Shown here piece after piece: positions 62,955-64,000 of a stretch of DNA of 64,000 bases (position 1 is its first letter; each line of letters opens with the position of its first letter). The stretch comes from Pseudovibrio sp. Alg231-02. GTDB lineage: Bacteria > Pseudomonadota > Alphaproteobacteria > Rhizobiales > Stappiaceae. The translations under genes and the position numbers were made by a program. Under the pieces are notes generated by a model. That model had not been told where the DNA came from and did not search any database. It saw only the letters and a list, made by a program, of their open reading frames with translations. The stretch is from positions 1,069,068-1,133,067 of the forward strand of contig NZ_FREX01000001.1 of assembly GCF_900143565.1 (NCBI RefSeq), given 5' to 3'.

Positions 62955-63128
62955 TCAATTGCGTGGTAATTGCTTAACCATCGCATGAGGAATGTCTTCG
63001 TGACGCATATCTAAGCTGCCTCAACAAATGGGGCAGTATTGTCTCCCTTAGATTTAAGAGCTATACCACCGCCAAGAATCAGGTGAGTGCCGCAGATATT
63101 GTGTTCTGCTGGCTCTAGGGGGCTAACA

Positions 63129-63704
63129 ATGCCATTTACAGTGAGAGGGATGTCAGCTTACGCAAAAGCTGCAGCCTGTTCTATTTTTGCGGTTGCTTTG
63201 TTGGGTAGCGCTGCATCTGCTGAAGACAAGAGTGCGCCGAGCGCTGGCTTTAAAGCTGCTCAGGACGCCTACACCATTGCCTGGCAGCAGCAGCCACTCG
63301 CTTTTACGGCAGCAAAATTCATCGCACTACCAGCTGAGAGTTATGGGGCTTACACACCCCTAGAGACGGCAGAGTTCCAGAGCGGTGATCCATTGACCGT
63401 TTATGCTGAGCCTGTTGGCTTCTCTTACAAAGAGATGGGCAGCACATATGCGATTGATCTGAGCGTTGATTTTGAACTGCGCAACACCACTGGTCAGGTG
63501 CTTGCTTCTCAGGACGGGTTTACCGCCTTGCACTCCGTAAGCTTCAACCAAATCCGCGAGTATCAGACGTCTTTGAGCTTCAACCTTAAAGGGCTGCAAG
63601 CTGGAGACTATGTGCTGAAGGTGCAGTTTAACGACGAGAACTCGGAAAAGTCCGGCAGCTTTGAGCTTCCGTTTTCCATGAAGGACGCGCCTCTTCAGAA
63701 TTAG
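63129..63704 (+). CDS. Exported hypothetical protein
   Basis: A 191-residue protein with a signal peptide (MPFTVRGMSAYAKAAACSIFAVALLGSAASA, about 1-31) and a beta-rich mature part (DPLTVYAEPVGFSYKEMGSTYAIDLSVDFELRNTTGQVLASQDG, LSFNLKGLQAGDYVLKVQFNDENSEKSGSFELPFSM) of immunoglobulin-like strand pattern. No family recognised. ATG 63129 has AGGGGG 6 nt upstream. Periplasmic or surface location is likely. The stop codon is supplied by the first bases of the interspersed repeat that follows. Confidence 0.75.
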   Translation: MPFTVRGMSAYAKAAACSIFAVALLGSAASAEDKSAPSAGFKAAQDAYTIAWQQQPLAFTAAKFIALPAESYGAYTPLETAEFQSGDPLTVYAEPVGFSYKEMGSTYAIDLSVDFELRNTTGQVLASQDGFTALHSVSFNQIREYQTSLSFNLKGLQAGDYVLKVQFNDENSEKSGSFELPFSMKDAPLQN

Positions 63705-63807
63705 AGCATGTTGCGTTCATATGCATTCACGCACCAAGCTCTAACTCTTTAATTTTGCGCGTATTCTTATCCAAAAACCGGAACCACTTTTCGGGAACAC
63801 GCTCTAA
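63701..63807 (+). repeat. Palindromic interspersed repeat, copy 3 (best preserved)
   Basis: Begins TTAGAGCATGTTGCG and ends GGGAACACGCTCTAA; the ends TTAGAGCATGTT and the complement of AACACGCTCTAA match at 11 of 12 positions, so it has terminal inverted repeats. The same block structure occurs at 38357 and 48708, all in the same orientation. It overlaps the stop codon of the upstream gene. Confidence 0.8.
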
Positions 63808-63834
63808 GACCTGAAAGCTTCCTGTTAAAGTTCA

Positions 63835-63870
63835 AAAGCTGGCTTTGATCTTAAAGCCGGCTTTTCTTTT
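63835..63870 (+). terminator. Terminator after the exported hypothetical gene
   Basis: A 12-bp stem AAAGCTGGCTTT/AAAGCCGGCTTT with one wobble and a 6-nt loop is followed by TCTTTT. The remaining bases to 64000 hold no recognisable feature. Confidence 0.8.
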
Positions 63871-64000
63871 GCGCTGATTCCGGAAATTCCCGTGCAGACA
63901 GCACAGACAGTCCATTGGTCTAGGGTGAGTTGAGACTGTACCCAAATTGCCCCCAATTTCTCGCAGTATTCCTATATTTCTTGCGCTACAGAATATTTTT

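Overview
The window is chromosomal DNA of an alphaproteobacterium, most probably a marine member of the Hyphomicrobiales/Stappiaceae; Pseudovibrio is my best guess, from gene content and feel and not from any search. Pointers are the cytochrome oxidase genes beside an IalB-type gene and tldD, the acyltransferase-waaA-lpxK lipid A block with a DUF4170 gene, the small DUF2093 and DUF6101 genes, the ileS-lspA-lipoprotein-M16-M16 run, a CheY/CheZ pair, and an Omp2-type porin.

Layout. 1-6.4 kb: aa3-type oxidase subunits I (cut by the window edge) and II, an IalB protein, a DinB protein, two overlapping LysE exporters and the TldD protease. 6.4-13.2 kb: a transglutaminase-like protein, two tandem CPA2 antiporters with RCK domains, and a MerR-MATE operon. 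13.2-22.8 kb: envelope and core metabolism (DUF2093, lpxK, waaA, a lysophospholipid-type acyltransferase, DUF4170, a CysQ-like phosphatase, the TldD partner TldE/PmbA, DUF6101, ubiA, purD). 22.8-28.1 kb: a candidate small RNA, a LuxR-type regulator without a luxI, and an operon of patatin lipase, fdhD and a YdeP-type molybdopterin oxidoreductase. 28.2-37.6 kb is the most accessory-looking part: DUF2147, an aldehyde dehydrogenase and a PmtA-like methyltransferase divergent around a palindrome, TetR, an exported VOC protein behind tandem palindromes, a cysteine synthase-like enzyme, MarC, AraC, a YddG-like exporter and an AT-rich orphan gene. 37.6-64 kb: tadA, a pseudouridine synthase with a long repetitive basic tail overlapping rsmD, a porin, mutL, a HAD phosphatase, cheZ/cheY, a MaoC hydratase, ribF, two DMT exporters, ileS, lspA, a lipoprotein, two M16 peptidases (one catalytic, one not), an EAL protein with an altered metal motif, a sigma-54 response regulator and an exported protein.

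No rRNA, tRNA, CRISPR array, phage or insertion sequence was seen. The strongest unexplained signals are a complete promoter-to-terminator unit on the minus strand between purD and luxR (putative small RNA of about 165 nt), a roughly 105-bp palindromic repeat present three times in one orientation (near 38.4, 48.8 and 63.75 kb), the AT-rich orphan at 36.7 kb, and operator-like palindromes in the divergent aldehyde dehydrogenase/methyltransferase promoter and in front of the VOC gene. All functional calls come from reading motifs and family resemblance; no database search was run.
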